Assembly: GCA_914767715.1 (NCBI GenBank)
Contig: OU612072.1
Coordinates: 25,236,001-25,300,000 of the forward strand
Length of the DNA stretch: 64,000 nucleotides
Source: Membranipora membranacea
Lineage: Eukaryota; Bryozoa; Gymnolaemata; Cheilostomatida; Membraniporidae
Direction of reading: 5' to 3'
The notes under the pieces are model-generated. The model ran no database searches. It was not told the DNA's origin and worked only from the letters and a program-made list of their open reading frames with translations. The translations under genes were made by a program, and so were the position numbers. This document shows positions 36,738-47,484 of the stretch, piece after piece. Numbering within the stretch: the first letter of the stretch is position 1; the number at the start of each line of letters is the position of its first letter.

Positions 36738-37297
36738 GTTTTTGGGGAGAGGGCCCAGAAGAACTGTTCATTTTTGTCTCACTATACTCAGTATTCAGTG
36801 TCAGTAAACATTTCTTTAGAATTGCCGTTCACAGCGTCCTGCCGCTCCCTGACTGTCACATGCGGGAATAATCTTTCATGTAGGGTTTGGGTTTCCCTTC
36901 CACCTGATGGTAGGGCCTAAGTCACTCGCGACTATGATTCAGTTGTAGTGCAATTACTGTGAGCCTTCCAATATAAAGCAATCAGGGAGGCAAACTGGGC
37001 TAACGAGCCTACGTTGGTAGGGTGAGCTTCATGATCACAGGCATTCCAAACTTTGAATCGGCAAATATTGATGGTATATTCAATTTGAATTGAGTTCTTC
37101 TTACAGGGCCACCCCCAGAGACTGCTGATTTGGGCAACAGTGGATGTTGTTATGCCGAGAGCGGTGGGGAGTATGACTGTAGTTTGAATTGTACAGGACC
37201 CACGGCAGAATTCTCGGTGGTTAAGGTCATTGGTCAGTGTCATTTGTCTGTTAGTTGTTTGTTAGTTGAAAAAGTTAATTCACCAAAAAGGGTGTAG
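36738..37297 (+). CDS. Two cysteine-rich exon-like coding pieces inside the LARD-like element
   Basis: The first piece (36738-36909) follows a TGTGCAG acceptor and reads VFGERAQKNCSFLSHYTQYS, continuing through TASCRSLTVTCGNNLSCRVW to PPDG, with a GTAGGG donor in phase 1. The second (37107-37297) follows TTCTTACAG, starts in phase 1 and reads PPPETADLGNSGCCYAESGG and EYDCSLNCTGP up to a TAG. N-glycosylation sequons (NCS, NIS, NCT) and many cysteines suggest a secreted or surface protein. No upstream exon with a start codon was found. It may be a captured host gene fragment, a decayed envelope-like gene of the element, or chance open frames with good splice sites. The family is not recognised. 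Confidence 0.35.
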
Positions 37298-38911
37298 GGC
37301 GAAAAATAAGGATAAGCGTTTGGGTTAAAAGAGTCATCAGTTTAAATTTGATTGATGAATCAGTAATTTCCAATGGTACCTATCCATTATCCAATATTGA
37401 GAGTACCTTACCAGTAGTAATTGAGTGTTTTCTGTAGCAGTAGGTTTAAGTTATAGTTACCATGGTTAAATTTGTAATTTAGGTTTAAGTTATTAGATAG
37501 GAAATAATTATACTCTATCCTTCACAAATTATAAAAGTTGCCTGGTTGCCAGTGTCGATCAGTTGACAACTCCAAGCTAGGAAAAAGTAAATAAATAGTT
37601 ACTAGTCTAACCAGGTAGTTTATTCAAAGCGCTTTGGCCAATGAATTGAACTGTTCTTAGAATAGCATTTTCAACTCACCACTCTCCAATCAGGGAGCTG
37701 TATTTTCCAATAGACATTCTCACAATTTTCATTTGACATCGAGCTCAGTCCCTAGTAGCTTTTTAGCACACTGATCACGTGATATACTATTGCATGTATA
37801 TCTCTGATCGATAGAGAGTGAATTAATTCACTTAGCCTTAGTGCAGCTGAAATTCAGTATTTAGGAGACGTATGGATGATTACCCAAACTTTTGGATATA
37901 CACTTATCATTTTCTCATTCTTTGTTAAAATATTCTAATTTATATTCAGAAAATCTGATATCACCTTCTAACAGTTTTAGAAGAGCATTTAACACATGTT
38001 TTTGACAAGAAAAGTGACATCGAAACTGTGTATTGCTAGCCTAAGCTCAGAAGAGAGAACTAATAATGCAGAGCTAGGAAAATCTGTTTCGATCAGTCCG
38101 TTTGATAAAATTAAAGTTGTCCTCTCTTTTAGCCAAATGTAGGTGCTCAATATTTGCGACAGAAGCTCTATCGATCAGAGATACACTTACTAATAGTGTA
38201 ATCTCGAAATCAGTGTGGCTTTTTGGAGTTTGCGCAATGTTTAATTATTAAAAAAATCAATTTTCTGTGAGCAACAATTGTATAAACTAGTGTCTTTTTC
38301 TTTTATTTGGTTGTTATTTCGAACATAACAACTTTTATTCATGCCTATTTTGATAATATAAAACAATAAAACACTATGAAACAAATCCATAAATCAATGA
38401 TTATTTTATTAGAGACTGCATTATATCCGGAAGAATGCATCTTAGTCTAACGGTTTTAGTCAGGTGACTGTCACGTGGTCATACAGTAAAGATGGCACCC
38501 TCTACTAGGGACAGCCAATCACAAAGCATTTCACATAGCAAATCACATAGACATCTATAAACTTAAATTATTAGAGGATTGAGGAGTTCATAAAATCAAG
38601 TAAGTATTCCTAAATTGAGTGATTACTGTTTATAAGGCTATGAGTGAGCTGCTGTTCCAGGATTGAGTTCAGTGGCTTTGGCTCAATACTGTATTTGTAA
38701 GCAAAAAATTGATTGAACGGATCTAACCATAACTTTTATTTCATTCATCACTGGGTTAGTTCATCTGGTTACCATTCCATGCTATTTTCTGTGGTTTTCC
38801 ATGGAATGCCTTGCATTCCGGGTCAACTGATTTGTTTTCAGTGATGCAGTGTAGATGGCCGAGGGGTAATGAGGGAGTGCCAGTACTAAGAGCTATGGTT
38901 CAGACAACATA

Positions 38912-39088
38912 ATGGACAATGTCGAGCCAACTATCCTGATGAGCCAGGAATATAATAAGGGAGTGAATGGCTGCTTTCAATGCTGCTTATATAATGGCGA
39001 TCTAGGATGTATAATCATTCATTATGGTGGGCTGGCTATCCTCGGCTCAACTCGGGCAGCGGGGTTCAGCATGAGCCGGAGGCTGTGA
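38912..39088 (+). CDS. 58-residue cysteine-rich ORF next to the polypurine array
   Basis: An ATG (MDNVEPTILMSQEYNKGVNG) opens 58 codons with a CFQCC motif and a further cysteine in NGDLGCIIIHYGG, closing on a TGA. That TGA lies inside the first copy of the 65-bp repeat at 39084. The placement, last coding-like frame before the polypurine tract, is where a terminal ORF of an LTR element would be. The frame is short and unrecognised. Confidence 0.3.
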   Translation: MDNVEPTILMSQEYNKGVNGCFQCCLYNGDLGCIIIHYGGLAILGSTRAAGFSMSRRL

Positions 39089-39398
39089 GATAACTTCACA
39101 GCTTTCTTTGGAGGACCCAGGAGGGTCCGGAGAAGGAGCGGCAGAAGCTGTGAGATAACTTCACAGCTTACTTCAGAGCACAGGAGAAACAAGGAGAAGA
39201 AGCTGTGAGATAACTTCACAGCTTCCTTTGGTGGACCCAGGAGGGTCAGGAGAAGGAGCGGCAGAGGCTGTGAGATAACATCACAGCTTGCTTTGGAGGA
39301 CCCAGGAGGGTCAGGAGAAGGAGCGGCAGAAGCTGTGAGATAACCTCACAGGTTTCTCGGATGACTCAGGAGAGTCAATAAAAAGGGAGGGCAGAAGC
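39064..39398 (+). repeat. 65-bp tandem array spanning the polypurine tract and the start of U3
   Basis: TGTGAGATAAC occurs at 39084, 39149, 39204, 39269 and 39334 (the LTR start), with a related TGTGAGATCTC at 39399; steps are 65, 55, 65, 65 and 65 bp. Each unit has a purine-rich tract (AGGAGAAGGAGCGGCAGAAG) followed by a hairpin, AGCTGTGA.GATAACT.TCACAGCT, with 8-bp perfect arms in most copies. The true LTR border is therefore one of several equivalent tract/U3 junctions. The 5' LTR keeps only the copies at 32699 and 32764. Confidence 0.85.
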
Positions 39399-40235
39399 TG
39401 TGAGATCTCAAGTTCTCACAGCTCAGGAGATTTCAGATAAAGAGAATGGAGCCAGGTGATACCAGACGACGTCAACCACTTCAAAATAATGTATATAATT
39501 AAAGTCCAACCTCCGCCTTTTTGGAGGGGATTAAACGCTGACATTTGAATAATATATATAATTAAAACCTTTTTATTAGACATAAATTAAAGCCCAACCT
39601 CCGCCTTTTTGGAGGGGATTAAACGCTGACATTTGAATAATATATATAATTAAAACCTTTTTATTAGACATAAATTAAAGCCCAACCTCCGCCTTTTTGG
39701 AGGTTTCAAACGCAAACATTTAAATGATATAGATAATTAAAACCTTTTTATCAGAAACAAAATCTAAATCAAATCTCCGCATTTGTCAAGAGGATGGGCA
39801 AAGGCAATCTCCGGTTTTTTGGCCATGCGCACCCGCCGTGGTGAACCCCTGTGCATATAAAAACCGGGGGAACATCAAGGCGGGTCAGTTCTGGTTGGAG
39901 AGCCCTTGGAGCATGTGTTTCTGGTAAAGTATAGATTACTTTTCTGGTATCTAACTTAGTTTATTATTCAAGAATAAAAATTGATTTTAATGTCGAAAAA
40001 GCATCTCAACTATGAGTCATTAGTAAATTGAATTAAAACCTACTTGTAACAAAATTCTAAAGAACAATGTTGTGGATAAATTTGATTAGGTAAACAAAAC
40101 ACTTTTTGTATGGAGTTGCCTTCTTCCTCAACCGGAAGAAGTTAACTCCATACAAATAAACATGAGCAAAATGAATGAAATAGTGGTATCTGTTCTGTTC
40201 GGGTATTCGGCCCCAAGTGGGTCGAATATGCGACA
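39334..40235 (+). repeat. 3' LTR of the LARD-like element
   Basis: Near-identical to 32699-33601. Differences I noted include CAGGTTTC for CAGCTTTC near the start, one A fewer in the ACAAAATAAAC run and GGCCCC for GGCCTC near the end. It shares the ~88-bp triplication, the TATA box (39856) and the terminal hairpin (about 40104-40156). Confidence 0.9.
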
Positions 40236-40239
40236 CATG

Positions 40240-40762
40240 TACTACTACAGTTATTTGCGAGAGGGGTTATAGAGAGACATCTCATTAATTACCCAGTTAC
40301 CAGTTGCTGAGTAAACCCAGACTGGTCACAAAGTTGATAATACTTCGTTTAATATTCAGCGTATATTTCATATTGAGTCTATGAGCTTCAACCATCCTGC
40401 ACTGTATCAGTGTGATACGCTTGACCGATTCCAATGGCAGGTCTGTCTTATAAGTCTGCTAGCAGGTGCTTATATAGAATTATAATGTAATACGTTTTCC
40501 TGGTGTAGCTTGCAATAAAATGAATTTTTTTTAGAAAAACATTTTGATCCTTGTTCGGCTTTTTCTAACGAGTAGATTGGTATGAATAAAAAAATTAGGT
40601 AAGAGAATTACAGAGGGGGGTGAATGTTTTTCGCGAGATGATAATATATACAAAAATGCAGGAGAGGCAGATAGGAAAATTGTACACAACGTGGGGGAGA
40701 TAAGCCGTAACTCATAAATTACCTTAAACCAGCAGAGAGAGCCAAATCACCTGTTTTTATAC

Positions 40763-40798
<36 letters not shown>

Positions 40799-41591
40799 CT
40801 TTCATAGTCCAAGAGTTTATCTCCTCCTCTTTGTTGTCTTTATAATTTTTCTTCTGGAATAGAAATCATATTGATAACACAGCAATAGTAACACTATTCA
40901 TAATAATAAAAATAGTAGTAGTGAATAAGGCCACCAACAAATGTCAAATCATAGGCATTGCTATACCCGGAGACATGAGAGTGATAAAGAAGGAAGAAGA
41001 GAAAATGGAGGAGTAAAAAAAACATAGATTTGAGAGGGAGGACTGTTGAATGTAAGAACCAAAGTTATATCAATATTTATTGGTGTCTGATCTACTTTTG
41101 AGACGATACAGAAATCGGTGCTACATGGAGCTGCCCACATATTGAGGAAACTTCTTCAGTCTTGATGACCAAAAATGATATCCTTTGGCCTTCTGCTAAG
41201 GCCCAGGACCATTTAAATCTACCATTGTTGCTACTGTGATAAAAGGTTTGAACAACGCAATAATATTAATAATAATAATAAACTGAGCTTTGGCCTTTGC
41301 AAAGGGGAGATTTCGTAGATAATGTGCGCCACAAACAGAAGACAACTCTTGCAAATTAGCACCGAAACTATTTAATCACACACAATCACATAATAAGACA
41401 GCTTTCAAAATTCAATACATGTTAACAAAGTTGTTGATGTTAAACAGAATGGAAGGATGTAACCTATATATATATATATATATATATCTATATCTCTATC
41501 CATGCGTTTGTTTTTGGCTCAAATTTGGACCCATGATAACACAATCTGATGTCAGTTTGTCAAGTTTGTAAAGTCTCTCATAATAACCCAC
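40240..41591. other. Non-coding stretch with TA microsatellites
   Basis: (TA)n runs lie at 40766-40797 and 41465-41487. No exon was recognised. The missing downstream exon of gene B should lie here or further left, but I could not place it. Confidence 0.45.
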
Positions 41592-42529
41592 CTCTTTGCA
41601 GTTTGCAAATTTATTGCTGGATAAAGCATATCTATCTGCTTTGCTTCAGATGCCCTCTGCCACGCTGCCATGAACTTGTGGCCGACCTCTAGGAATTGTG
41701 GAGCTTGCAGATCAGCAATGAACTTATCGATCACTCTAAAATAATCATTACAGTATGCGTTAGCTAACAGCTGGGGCCACACTAGCCTGGGCAAGCTAGA
41801 GCCGCACCATATCCTATTCCAGATAAAAGAGTCTTGAAACAGCAATTTGCTCCACATCAAGTTAAATAGGCAACATCAACTTAATGTTAATGTTTTTGTC
41901 CTTGGTACACTTTGGCCCTTTTTAAACCATTGCCCTCTTATAATTCAATTAACATAGACGTTCAGTCAGCTCAGCAATGCAAAATGGCATGTCATTGAGC
42001 CATTGTGAAGAGATTCAAAACATAATGTGTGCGTAACCAAAAACATACATAAAACTACGTTTTCACGGTAAGCTTGTAGCTGGGACATCTTGTGATCTGT
42101 GATGTTCTGATGCCTGGGCTGACCCACTGATTTTCTGGGTCTTTGAGGTTGATGGCTCACTGGCTGGCAGTGACATGGAGTCCTTGGCAGCAACTGTTTG
42201 GAGCGGCAGACACCATCCAGTTCTTGGTGCTTTACCTGCAAAACACCAGAGAAATATTTGCTAAGAAACACATACAACACCATGTCAGCATGACAGGTGT
42301 TTTGTTTCGTTTAGGATGTTGTTGGTTGCTGAAATATTGATTGCACCATTTGAAACCTCACTATTCACAGCCTGATACATCTTGGAATGAACAAATGGAC
42401 AATGTTTTCATTATTGCTTATCCCACGAATCCCACATTGTCATGCATCTTTCATGGTGTCATAATCATTATAATGGTACACACCGGCAGCAACCACAAAC
42501 AACTCCTCCATCTCCTTCACATCCAACCC
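41592..42529 (-). CDS. Gene B, three consecutive exons of an unrecognised protein
   Basis: Exons 42484-42529, 42067-42235 and 41592-41735 join with matching phases: 0 in and 1 out, 1 in and 2 out, 2 in and 2 out. The acceptors are good (ATATTTTAG, GTTTTGCAG, TTATTTTAG). The encoded stretch begins LDVKEMEELFVVAAG. It continues through a serine-rich, low-complexity linker (MSLPASEPSTSKTQKISGSA) and ends in a helical segment (VIDKFIADLQAPQFLEVGHK, then WQRASEAKQIDMLYP) before a GTGGGT donor. Both ends of the gene are missing from my model. An exon-like frame at 42881-43031 lies just upstream on the same strand but ends in phase 1, so it cannot join directly. No family recognised. Confidence 0.6.
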
Positions 42530-42880
42530 CTAAAATATTAAATTTACACAATGTCACATATGTCAATTGATTGCTTTATTTGGTAATTGTTTTAAGTAGG
42601 AGATAGATGCAGTCCAAGCAGCAATATGGTAGTGACCCAAACATAATCATCCTATTCGCCATCATTGAATATGTTGCTACCATAGAAAAGTATGGAAAGA
42701 GAAGATAGTATATGGATAATTGTTCTTTTACTTTTAGAATAGTGCAAAGAAGAGAAGAAGAAAAATTGGAGCTTCACATAACAAGAGCGTTCTTTAATAC
42801 ATAAATACATAAAACATCCCTCGCCTATGCTGCCACGAGATATACTCCTCCATATTCTCACATTTTATAGGGACAGTTAC

Positions 42881-43031
42881 CAGAACTACCATAATTGTAA
42901 TGAGAAGAAGAAAAGATTGGAAGTAATTCTGGGACCACTAACCGTTGATAACTGTGATTATGGTTGAAGTCAAGGAATTTCAGGGACAGTAAAATAGTGG
43001 TGCGCTTAGATGATGATGCATCAAATTTAAC
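42881..43031 (-). CDS. Isolated coding exon upstream of gene B
   Basis: From a CAAGAG acceptor to a GTAACT donor the minus strand reads VKFDASSSKRTTILLSLKFL, then DFNHNHSYQRLVVPELLPIF and SSSHYNYGSSG. The composition looks coding. The phase (1 at the donor) requires an intermediate exon before 42529. A poorer open stretch at about 42660-42760 containing SKSKRTIIHILSSLS resembles part of it and may be a diverged copy. Confidence 0.35.
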
Positions 43032-43194
43032 CTCTTGAATAAAGCCCAAAAACAATAATGAACTTAAATCGCCACCCTGCCTGGTCATATTTCTGCTAGC
43101 ATTGGCAGCCTACTGACAAAAATCTATTTTATGGCTGGACATAGCTTTATAGCTGATATCCATATTTGCCTGAGATCAATTTTTGGCCGCAATG

Positions 43195-43998
43195 TTTTGA
43201 ACGCTGGCGCAGGGGTGCGGTAGTGCGACCCTTTAATTTAGGCTATTATATATTAACCTTAGTGTATTTTTTCGCCTTTAAATATCAACTTCTCAGAAGG
43301 CTGAGTGCAAGAGTGTGGTTGGTGCGACCCTCTAAATTTTGCTATTATATATTAACCTTAGTGTATTTCTTCGCCTAAATATTTTCAACTTCTCAGAAGG
43401 CTGAGCACATGAGTGCGGTTTGTGCGACCCTCTAAATTTTCCCATTATATATTTACCTTAGTGTATTTTTTTGCCTAAATATTTTCAACCTCTCAGAAGG
43501 CTGAGCGCACAAGTGCGGTGGTGCGACCCTCTAATTTTGGCTATTATATATTAACCTTAGTGTATTTTTTGCCCGAATGTTTTCAACCTCTCAGAAGGCT
43601 GATCGCATGAGTGCGGTTGGTGCGACCCTCTAAATTTGGCTATTATATATTTACCTTAGTGTATTTTTTCTCCTAAATATTTTCAACTTCTCAGATGGCT
43701 GAGCGCATGAGTGCGGCGGATGCGACCCTCTCATTTTGCCTATTGTATATTTACCTTACTAGTGTACTTTTTCGCCTAAATATTTTTAGCTTTACAGGAG
43801 GCTGAGCGCGGTAGTGCATTTGGTGCGACCCCCTAAATTTAGCTATTATATATTTACCTTATTAGTGTACTTTTTCGCCTAAATATTTTCAGCTTTACAG
43901 GAGGCTGAGCGCTGGAGTGCGGTTGGTGCGACCCTCTAAATCTAGCTATTATATATTAACCTTATTAGTGTACTTGTTTGCTTAAATATTTTCAGCCC
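43195..43998 (-). repeat. ~100-bp satellite array B, 8 copies, inverted relative to array A
   Basis: The landmark CTGAGCGCA (with variants) occurs at 43301, 43401, 43501, 43599, 43699, 43802 and 43905, a period of 98-103 bp. The unit is the reverse complement of the one at 13466-14246. Later copies share TTATTAGTGTAC and a GCTTTACAGGAGG variant absent elsewhere, which marks a local subfamily. Confidence 0.9.
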
Positions 43999-44244
43999 AG
44001 TGGTATCTGTAAATGATACTTTTGGCGTTACAGTAGCTCTTGCGCACAAATAAATTTACCCGCTGTGTTTCGTTACGCAAAAGAATTAGATGCGATTAAG
44101 ATCAGATTAGAAGGACCTATTCCAATAATGGTAGGGTTTTCCTTCTTGCATATCCCTCCCCTCCCCTGCCATTTGCCTTGCCAGATAATCAAGGCTACCA
44201 TCTTGGTCCATATGTCCCCTTCAAAGCCAGCCCCAAAGTCAGGT

Positions 44245-44455
44245 CAGTTATATTCCCAGCCAAGATAGAGTCAGCGCACTCGTTAGCTTCCCCCCAGATA
44301 AAGTCGGCGTACTGGTTTTATTCCCAGCCCAAATTGATTCGGCAAACTCGTAACCTTCCCCCTCAAATAGAGTCGGCATACTTGGTATATTCACGGGCAG
44401 ATAGAGTTGGCATGCTCGATATATTTCGTTTTAGAGAGTCGGCGTACTCAGTATT
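44245..44455 (+). repeat. Degenerate ~35-45 bp minisatellite (AGAGTCGGCGTACT family)
   Basis: Copies of AGATAGAGTCGGCGTACTCG recur six times with substitutions, separated by TATATTCCC or TTCCCCCC blocks. A 153-codon frame crosses it but owes its length to the repeat, and I do not call it a gene. Confidence 0.7.
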
Positions 44456-44535
44456 AATAGGCAATGTGTGTGGTTGCTGTGGCGGGTATCGCCGCCTTAG
44501 GGTAACCCCCTCAAAATCATCTGAAAACAATGTAG

Positions 44536-44655
44536 GTGTCATGTCTGCTTTTTTTTATCATGCACTACCATCGCTAGCCAATGCAATGGTTACATGCAAG
44601 TCTTGGGTTAAAATTCAACAGATAAGTTTTGTATCCTAGCTATAATTATGAGTTA
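44536..44655 (+). repeat. Interspersed repeat, copy 1
   Basis: GTAGGTGTCAT, then ACCATCGCTAGCCAATGCA, TTACATGCAAGTCTTGG and ATCCTAGCTATA match 63478-63595 in the same order and orientation over about 115 bp. It is probably a solo end of a larger element; no terminal structure could be defined. Confidence 0.7.
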
Positions 44656-45037
44656 TGTTTTTTTTCTTGTTCTTTGCTACAGAATTGTTTTGATATTTAA
44701 AATGGTTGACTTTTGCTTTATTTCAGCGATGAATGATTTGAAAATGTGACACTGCCACCAGTTTCACATTTGCTATTTTCCCCAATATGCATACAGACTT
44801 TATTTCTCAAGTGATAATAAGATATAAATGACTTTTATTGCAATGCGTTTTGTGGGCCTTGCATTGTATTTTGAGCTGTTCTGTCAGCATGCAACGCATA
44901 TATAAAAAAAACTTATTGATTATGAGGGGCATATATCATAGACTTATTAATAAAAAATAACATCAGCATACAGTTCTTGTTTCCGTTTTGCTCCACACAT
45001 CAACCAACGCTGACATCTATCTGCGCATTTCTTCAAG

Positions 45038-47484
45038 TCATTCTGTGCAATATTTGTATAATTTCTCAGCTAAGATGAAAAAACTTCGCACAAGTGGGTC
45101 AGTTTCATTACAAGAACGAGAACTGGTAAAATCACTTTCCTTCATCCATATGATTACTCTTGCTGTGGCTACCATTACCAGCTTATATAGTGGTGTTGAC
45201 TCATCGCAACTTTCAAATAGTTTGATATCTGCGAGGTGCAATCTACTATTCATCATTTCTTTATACATATCTCTCACCACTGCAGCAAGAGCATTGCCAA
45301 CTAGCTCACTCCTTAAATGGCAATAAAGCAGCTTGCCGACATTTTTCTCGATATCTTGCCAATATTTGTTCATCTTTTCTTTGTCTTTCATGAGTTTGTT
45401 GTTGAACAGTGCTGATATTGACAGCGCCGCAGCAAGGAACTTTACTTCTGTATCTTCTATTGGATGTGATTCTTCAAACTATTGATCAATATCAAAAACA
45501 ATCTTGGAACAAACTGTATTCATGGAGATATTAATGACATGAGACACAAGTATCGAAGTGTATAGCACAAATACCAGTGCAAATACCAGGATAAGTATGG
45601 TATGGTATTTGTCTGGCACATGTAACATGTGCTGTTATCGATTTCTGTGGGTTTTTGCACAGTAGACAGAGAAGGCCTGTGCAAAATTATTAACGCTTTG
45701 AATAATTTGAGGCTAGAAAGTGACCTAGGATGGCAGATCAGATGATTACTAAAAAGTGCTTCTTCCTCTATAAATATAATCATGCTGTGACCCTACTAAC
45801 TAGCACAGTTATGGGATGAATAGTATGCTTGGCAGAGAAAATGTGTGAGTACTTACCTGCTTCCTTTCTTTAGGTGTTTATGCAAAACAATCAGCTGCTC
45901 GATTCTTTATGATGGTTTGGAGACACTCATATAGATGTTGGTGCTTGACTCCCTATCAGACATAACTCAATAATTTGAATAGCATGTATAGATGTATGAT
46001 TCCACATTTGGATACTTTTTCTATTTGTTCAACTCAATGCGTAAAAAAGCAGACACATAACACAATCCCTGCAAAATTTCAGCTTAGTGCTGATTGATTT
46101 TATGTAGGGCCCAAGGGAATAATGTAATTGATTAAAAATAACCTTGTGGGTCATTATATATTTCTCTCCAGGAAATGGAGCGATTTATCTCTCTGGTTCC
46201 CTGTTGATAGTTTGCTAGTTTGATCTCTTATAGTTTTGTTGCCATTAAGATTGATGTCATCCATATATCTACACAGCATAGCATCATCATTGTTGTTCTC
46301 TTCCCTCTGATAGGCCTATTGGAAAGGTGAGACATTAACAGCACTTTTTGTTTTTTGTTAGCTAAAACAGTTACCATTCAGCTGCATGCAAACAGCATTG
46401 TTTGGGTAAGAAAAATGCCTTGCTTAGAAAATCCTTATTGATTTGCAACAACACCACATAAGCATGTGCATAGGTAATGAATGGATGACATTTTTGAGAA
46501 AAGCTAATAAGAAGAATGTTTTAGAGCTTCTTCATCTGTAACAACAGGGCTTTCACTGCAATGCGAAATGTTGGATTGCACAACTATGGTAAAGTGAGTT
46601 TATAAAAGCAAAGCTCACGGCTCCTCATCACGAAATAACAATTCACATCATAAATCATGGTTTCATTCCAACTAATGATTTTAGTTTCATATATTGTCGA
46701 TCGACTACTCACAGTCTTTAATTCTAAGGCCAGTTGAGGCTCGAAGGCGATATCGGGTTGTTCTTTCTTTGGTTTATTTTTATCCTCATCAATATCCATT
46801 CCCAACATAATGGAACAAAGGTCATCATCTTCATTTGTAAGATATTTCTTTTTCTGAATCAAAAATATATCATATATATCATATCTCACAATAGTTAGTT
46901 TGAATCATGTAAGCACAATGCATATTGGCACATTTTTCAAACTTTCAAATATGCTTATTAATTGTGCAAAGGTACATATTATATTTTTCATGCATTTGCG
47001 CGTGTTTTTTTTTTAATCAAATATACAACGGGGACGGGTTTGAAACAGAGTAGTCATTGAACCATATTTCGATATTAGGATATTTCACACAGCTGATTTT
47101 CTGGTGTGATTAAGCATTTTTCAACATATGGAAAGTTGTTCTGTGTCTAAAACTTACCAAGATAGATGGTGGTGTTTTGAGCTTTACTTTTGTTGTGCAC
47201 CCGACATCCGTAGTGTATGACATTTTCTCTGTGATAGTTTTTGTCACAGAAACAAAACTTTCATGAGTCGTGACTGTTGAATTTCCTCTCATCTTACCAA
47301 ATCTGCCACTCTCTAGAGATCTGGTCACTGATTTATAAATCTTAAATTTCTTAGCGCTCGTCACTGAAACTATCTCTCTGTCAACCTCTAAATGTCTTTT
47401 AATAGTTTTTGAGGTCTTGATCTCCCTGGTGGAGTTCATTAGGCTTGATTCCATAATACAGATTTTCGCCATATCAGTAGTCAT
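45038..47484 (-). CDS. Gene A, three-exon gene for an unrecognised 302-residue protein
   Basis: Exon 1 (47158-47484) starts at an ATG (MTTDMAKICIMESSL) and encodes 109 residues rich in K, R, S and T, ending at GTAAGT in phase 0. Exon 2 (46713-46853) follows TTTGATTCAG and encodes 47 residues, acidic and then charged (NEDDDLCSIMLGMDIDEDKN), ending at GTGAGT in phase 0. Exon 3 (45038-45478) follows GATCAATAG and gives 146 largely helical residues (KFLAAALSISALFNNK, later LVGNALAAVVRDMYKEMMNS and LYKLVMVATARVIIWMKE), ending in TGA. The three total 909 bp and all phases agree. A 38-bp exon-like piece at 45857-45894 (LIVLHKHLKKGS) ends in phase 2 and cannot join exon 3, so I leave it out. No signal peptide or membrane span. 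The basic tail and helical C-terminus would suit a nuclear or scaffold protein, but that is a guess. Confidence 0.6.

Larger units (their letters stand above)
32699..40235 (+). mobile_element. Non-autonomous LTR retrotransposon (LARD-like), 7.5 kb
   Basis: Two direct repeats of about 903 bp (32699-33601 and 39334-40235) begin TGTGAGATAACC and end ATATGCGACA. They carry a TATA box and AATAAA and differ at only about a dozen positions by eye. CATG flanks the element on both sides (32695-32698 and 40236-40239; ACATG if the LTR is one base shorter). A tRNA-complementary site starts six bases inside the left LTR and a purine tract precedes the right LTR, so the element reads on the plus strand. 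The 5.7-kb interior has no gag, protease, RT, RNase H or integrase frame. This matches large retrotransposon derivatives, which depend on a helper element. The helper is not evident here: the intact gypsy element at 23-28 kb has different LTRs and a different primer tRNA. Confidence 0.85.

Noticed and set aside
36544-36771. GPCR-like motif (LNACLNPYTLIYLI) in a minus-strand frame
   Set aside because: It is one short resemblance to an NPxxY segment with no other membrane spans, and the plus strand there has better splice-supported coding.
38475-38600. Promoter (CACGTG, CCAAT, TATA-like) inside the LARD-like element
   Set aside because: The motifs are short and no gene or long ORF follows; the LTR already supplies a better promoter.
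32699-40235. Segmental duplication as the explanation for the two ~903-bp copies
   Set aside because: TG...CA ends, CATG on both outer sides, a tRNA-complementary site inside one copy and a purine tract before the other all point to LTRs.
44178-44639. 153-codon ORF as a gene
   Set aside because: Its length comes from the degenerate minisatellite it crosses; there is no conserved motif or splice context.
45857-45894. Extra exon (LIVLHKHLKKGS) for gene A
   Set aside because: It ends in phase 2, which cannot join the next exon, while exons 2 and 3 join directly in phase 0.
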